A stretch of 64,000 nt of DNA, taken from Microbacteriaceae bacterium PS02070 (GTDB lineage Bacteria > Actinomycetota > Actinomycetes > Actinomycetales > Microbacteriaceae). This document shows, piece after piece, positions 61,432-64,000 of the stretch. Made by a program: the position numbers and the translations under genes. Numbering within the stretch: position 1 is the stretch's first letter; each line of letters begins with the position of its first letter. Under the pieces are notes generated by a model. The model did no database searches, was not told the DNA's origin, and worked only from the letters and a program-made list of their open reading frames with translations. Location: assembly GCA_029959865.1 (NCBI GenBank), contig JASCPE010000002.1:310001-374000 (forward strand), given 5' to 3'.

Positions 61432-62667
61432 ATGCGTCGTCCGCAGCCCCTGCCCTCGGATCCGCACGCCGACCAGGCGGGAGAGAACGCGGCGAAGGCT
61501 GAGCCCACCTGGGAGGTGCGCGAGGTCGGTCCGCCGCCCGCCGCCCCCACCGCCGCAGACGCGCCTACACCGGGGGATGCGGAAGACGCCCACCCGGCGG
61601 GCACCGCACCCCGCTCCCGCACCGCCGACGACCCCTCGGTGACCTCCGGCGCCCACCCATCACCTCTCGGCGATGACGCGGCACCCGGTGCCGATTCGGA
61701 CGCTGCGACACTGGACCTCTCCGGCGTCGCATCGGATGGTCGTCCCGACCGTCCGATCTCCCCGCTGTCTTCCGACGAGCGGGGAACACCCCCCGTAGCC
61801 GAGCGCGACGTCACGTCGGCGGTAGCCGTCGAGCACGGGGGCGCCGATCACGCGCACGGAGCAGACGGCGGTTATGCCGAGCAGTCGCACAGCGACGACG
61901 AGCGCGTCACGGCGCGTGAGGTCTGGGCCGCGGCGCGCGCGCGGCGCAAGGCGCTGCGCTCCGAGGTTCGCCGGTTTACCGCTCGCCAGCGGCGTCGACG
62001 CCGCGCCTGGCTGATCACCATCGGTGCGGTGCTCCTCCTCGTGCTCGGTTCGGTGGCAGCAGCGTACAGCCCTCTTTTCGCGGTGCGGCAGATCGAAGTG
62101 GTCGGTGCGGAGACGCTGGACGCCGCCGAAGTGGCCGAGGCGCTCGGCGGTCAGGTCGGCACCCCACTGCCCCTTGTTGATTCGAGTGAGGTCAAGGCGG
62201 CGCTCGTCGCCTTTCCGCTCGTGGAGAGCTACACGCTCGAGGCACGCCCGCCGAGCGACCTCGTTGTTCGCATCGTCGAGCGCACACCGATCGGCTCGAT
62301 CGAATCGAGCGCCGGATACACGCTCGTCGATGCGGCCGGTGTCGCGCTTTCGACGTCGGGGGAGGCCGCCGAGGGCTACCCCGTGATCGACGTACGTGGC
62401 GGAGTTGACTCGGACGCGTTCGAGGCGGTCGGCACCGTGTTTCGTTCCCTGCCGGAAGATCTGCGCAGCGGTGTCACCGAGCTCACCGCGACGGGCGCGA
62501 ACGACGTCTCGTTCGTGCTCGGAGAAACCGGGACGACGGTCGTCTGGGGAAGCGCGGACGAGTCGGCACAGAAGAGCGAAGTGCTCGTCGCGATGATGAG
62601 TGCCGTGCCCCCGGACGAGGCCAATTCTTACGATGTGTCGTCGCCCAGCGCCGTCGTCGTGGGCTGA
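61432..62667 (+). CDS. ftsQ: Division protein FtsQ/DivIB with long N-terminal extension
   Basis: A 411-residue bitopic protein. The first 180 residues are Pro/Ala/Asp/Glu-rich and probably disordered in the cytoplasm, then a basic stretch (RQRRRRRAW), a membrane helix (about 191-207), a POTRA domain (FAVRQIEVVGAETLDAAEVA) and the FtsQ domain (LVDSSEVKAALVAFPLVESY, DLVVRIVERTPIGSIE). FtsQ links early and late division proteins. The extension is longer than in most relatives. It follows murC by 3 bp. Confidence 0.92.
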   Translation: MRRPQPLPSDPHADQAGENAAKAEPTWEVREVGPPPAAPTAADAPTPGDAEDAHPAGTAPRSRTADDPSVTSGAHPSPLGDDAAPGADSDAATLDLSGVASDGRPDRPISPLSSDERGTPPVAERDVTSAVAVEHGGADHAHGADGGYAEQSHSDDERVTAREVWAAARARRKALRSEVRRFTARQRRRRRAWLITIGAVLLLVLGSVAAAYSPLFAVRQIEVVGAETLDAAEVAEALGGQVGTPLPLVDSSEVKAALVAFPLVESYTLEARPPSDLVVRIVERTPIGSIESSAGYTLVDAAGVALSTSGEAAEGYPVIDVRGGVDSDAFEAVGTVFRSLPEDLRSGVTELTATGANDVSFVLGETGTTVVWGSADESAQKSEVLVAMMSAVPPDEANSYDVSSPSAVVVG

Positions 62668-62784
62668 ATCTCCGCGCCGCAACGATTTCTGACGCGCATG
62701 TCGCGACACGCCCGCGTGTCGACGTTCGCGCGTGCATTCCGCGCATACCTTCGAACTCAGAAATACATACTCGGCAATTCTTTA

Positions 62785-62801
62785 AACCTCCAGTTGAGGT
62801 T
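62785..62801. promoter_or_regulatory. Dyad AACCTC-N5-GAGGTT upstream of ftsZ
   Basis: A perfect 6-bp inverted repeat in the 176-bp ftsZ upstream region, ending 42 bp before the ATG, with a further GGTTGA at 62805-62810. The region is less GC-rich than the rest. It may be a MerR-type site for FtsR or a promoter element; the assignment is inference. Confidence 0.45.
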
Positions 62802-62843
62802 GAAGGTTGAGAGATTCAAGGCTCGGACGATACGGAGGCCGGC

Positions 62844-64000
62844 ATGAGCCAGAACAACAACTACCTTGCGGTGATCAAGGTCGTGGGCGTCGGTGGTGGC
62901 GGCGTCAACGCCGTTAACCGCATGATCGAACTCGGCCTGCGCGGCGTGGAGTTCATTGCAATCAACACGGATGCGCAGGCGCTGCTGATGAGCGACGCCG
63001 ACGTCAAGCTCGACGTCGGACGTGAGCTCACCCGCGGCCTCGGCGCTGGCGCTGACCCTGAGGTCGGTCGCCGCGCGGCGGACGACCACGCGGAGGAGAT
63101 CGAAGAGGCCCTCGCTGGCGCTGACATGGTCTTCGTCACCGCGGGTGAGGGTGGTGGCACCGGTACCGGTGGCGCGCCCGTCGTCGCCCGGATCGCGAAG
63201 TCGATCGGTGCGCTCACCATCGGTGTCGTCACCAAGCCCTTCTCCTTCGAAGGTCGCCGTCGCCAGAGCCAGGCAGAGGACGGCGTCGCGAAACTGAAGG
63301 AAGAGGTCGACACCCTCATCGTGGTCCCGAACGACCGGCTGCTGGAGATCAGCGACCGCGGTATCTCGATGATCGAGGCCTTCGCCACAGCCGACCAGGT
63401 GCTCCTGGCCGGTGTGCAGGGCATCACCGACCTCATCACGACGCCCGGCATGATCAACCTCGACTTCGCGGACGTGAAGTCGGTGATGCAGGGAGCCGGT
63501 TCTGCGCTCATGGGCATCGGCTCCTCGCGCGGTGCAGATCGGGCGATCAAGGCTGCCGAGCTCGCCGTCGAATCGCCGCTGCTGGAAGCCTCGATCGAGG
63601 GTGCCCACGGCGTACTCCTGTCGATTCAGGGTGGGTCGAATCTCGGCATCTTCGAGATCAACGACGCCGCGCAGCTGGTCAAGGAAGCCGCGCACCCGGA
63701 GGCGAACATCATCTTCGGTACCGTCATCGACGACACCCTCGGCGACGAGGTCCGCGTCACGGTGATCGCCGCCGGATTCGACGGGGGTGAGCCGTCGCTG
63801 AAGATCGAGCCGGTGTCGCAGACTCGCAACGCTCCCGTGCTGCCGCCGCTGCCCGCCGACACCTCGGCCGACAGTGAGGCGGAGGGGTCCGAGGAGCGCA
63901 AGCCGGTCGAAACCGAGGCAGCGTCCGCCCCGGAGAAGCGGGAGACGGTGTCGGTGGCACCGAAGAAGGAGTCGTACAACTCTGTCTTCGGTGACGACGA
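62844..64000 (+). CDS. ftsZ: Cell division GTPase FtsZ, 3' end missing
   Basis: The tubulin-like GTPase that forms the division ring. 385 residues are visible and the frame is open to the window end. GTP-binding [13 protein letters not shown] near 15-27, tubulin signature [13 protein letters not shown] near 102-114, and the T7 loop region [18 protein letters not shown] near 201-218 are intact. The C-terminal linker after residue 316 is acidic and Pro-rich; the end now visible (SYNSVFGDD) suggests the conserved C-terminal peptide is just beyond. ATG 62844 follows GGAGG. It has its own upstream region. Confidence 0.97.
   Translation, partial: MSQNNNYLAVIKVVGVGGGGVNAVNRMIELGLRGVEFIAINTDAQALLMSDADVKLDVGRELTRGLGAGADPEVGRRAADDHAEEIEEALAGADMVFVTAGEGGGTGTGGAPVVARIAKSIGALTIGVVTKPFSFEGRRRQSQAEDGVAKLKEEVDTLIVVPNDRLLEISDRGISMIEAFATADQVLLAGVQGITDLITTPGMINLDFADVKSVMQGAGSALMGIGSSRGADRAIKAAELAVESPLLEASIEGAHGVLLSIQGGSNLGIFEINDAAQLVKEAAHPEANIIFGTVIDDTLGDEVRVTVIAAGFDGGEPSLKIEPVSQTRNAPVLPPLPADTSADSEAEGSEERKPVETEAASAPEKRETVSVAPKKESYNSVFGDD

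Overview
The window is GC-rich (roughly two thirds G+C by eye), with strongly G/C-biased third codon positions and many genes joined by ATGA or GTGA stop/start overlaps. It reads as a piece of an actinobacterial chromosome. The family is most likely Microbacteriaceae, perhaps Microbacterium; this rests on gene order and protein character, not on a database search. The division and cell-wall cluster together with pknL, a Rv2175c-like gene, a prenyl synthase, aroG, plsC and fadD resembles the Rv2150c-Rv2187 neighbourhood of Mycobacterium tuberculosis. I found no tRNA, rRNA, CRISPR array, prophage or insertion sequence.

Left part (1-32 kb), accessory and metabolic. A GH3 glycosidase cut by the window start is followed by several regulator/target pairs: XRE-cupin with a thioredoxin-reductase-like enzyme, TetR with an alpha/beta-hydrolase-fold protein that lacks its catalytic residues, TetR with a 14-TM MFS exporter, TetR with a DUF1304 protein, and TetR with a two-gene SMR pump. 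Most have a visible inverted or direct repeat in the shared intergenic region. Then come a cold-shock gene with a long structured leader, paired DUF21/CBS membrane proteins, small stress and membrane genes, mmsB-mmsA (valine/methylmalonate-semialdehyde catabolism), a CYTH protein, lpdA, and copC next to a Cys/Met-rich copper-storage-like protein.

Middle (32-48 kb). garA-like FHA, ftsR-like merR and a second merR lie together, followed by a 141-bp tandem repeat. Two orphan ParA/MinD ATPases flank pyruvate carboxylase. Peptide deformylase, fadD, plsC, aroG (class II), a PASTA kinase (pknL type) and a homologue of Rv2175c, a known PknL substrate in M. tuberculosis, follow.

Right part (48-64 kb). 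A prenyl synthase and a DUF3040 gene precede the dcw cluster: mraZ, rsmH, ftsL-like, ftsI, murF, mraY, murD, ftsW, murG, murC, ftsQ and ftsZ (cut by the window end). mraZ is preceded by three exact-period 10-bp repeats, the expected MraZ autoregulatory site. ftsZ has its own upstream region with a dyad that could be the target of the FtsR encoded 30 kb away.

A recurring promoter form is a -10-like hexamer (TAGACT, TAGGCT and similar) exactly 6 nt before an ATG or GTG. It precedes seven genes and implies much leaderless translation. The most unusual DNA features are a 42-bp perfect palindrome that ends in the start codon of a tetR gene, the 141-bp tandem repeat, and an open reading frame that runs without a stop into the cold-shock gene.
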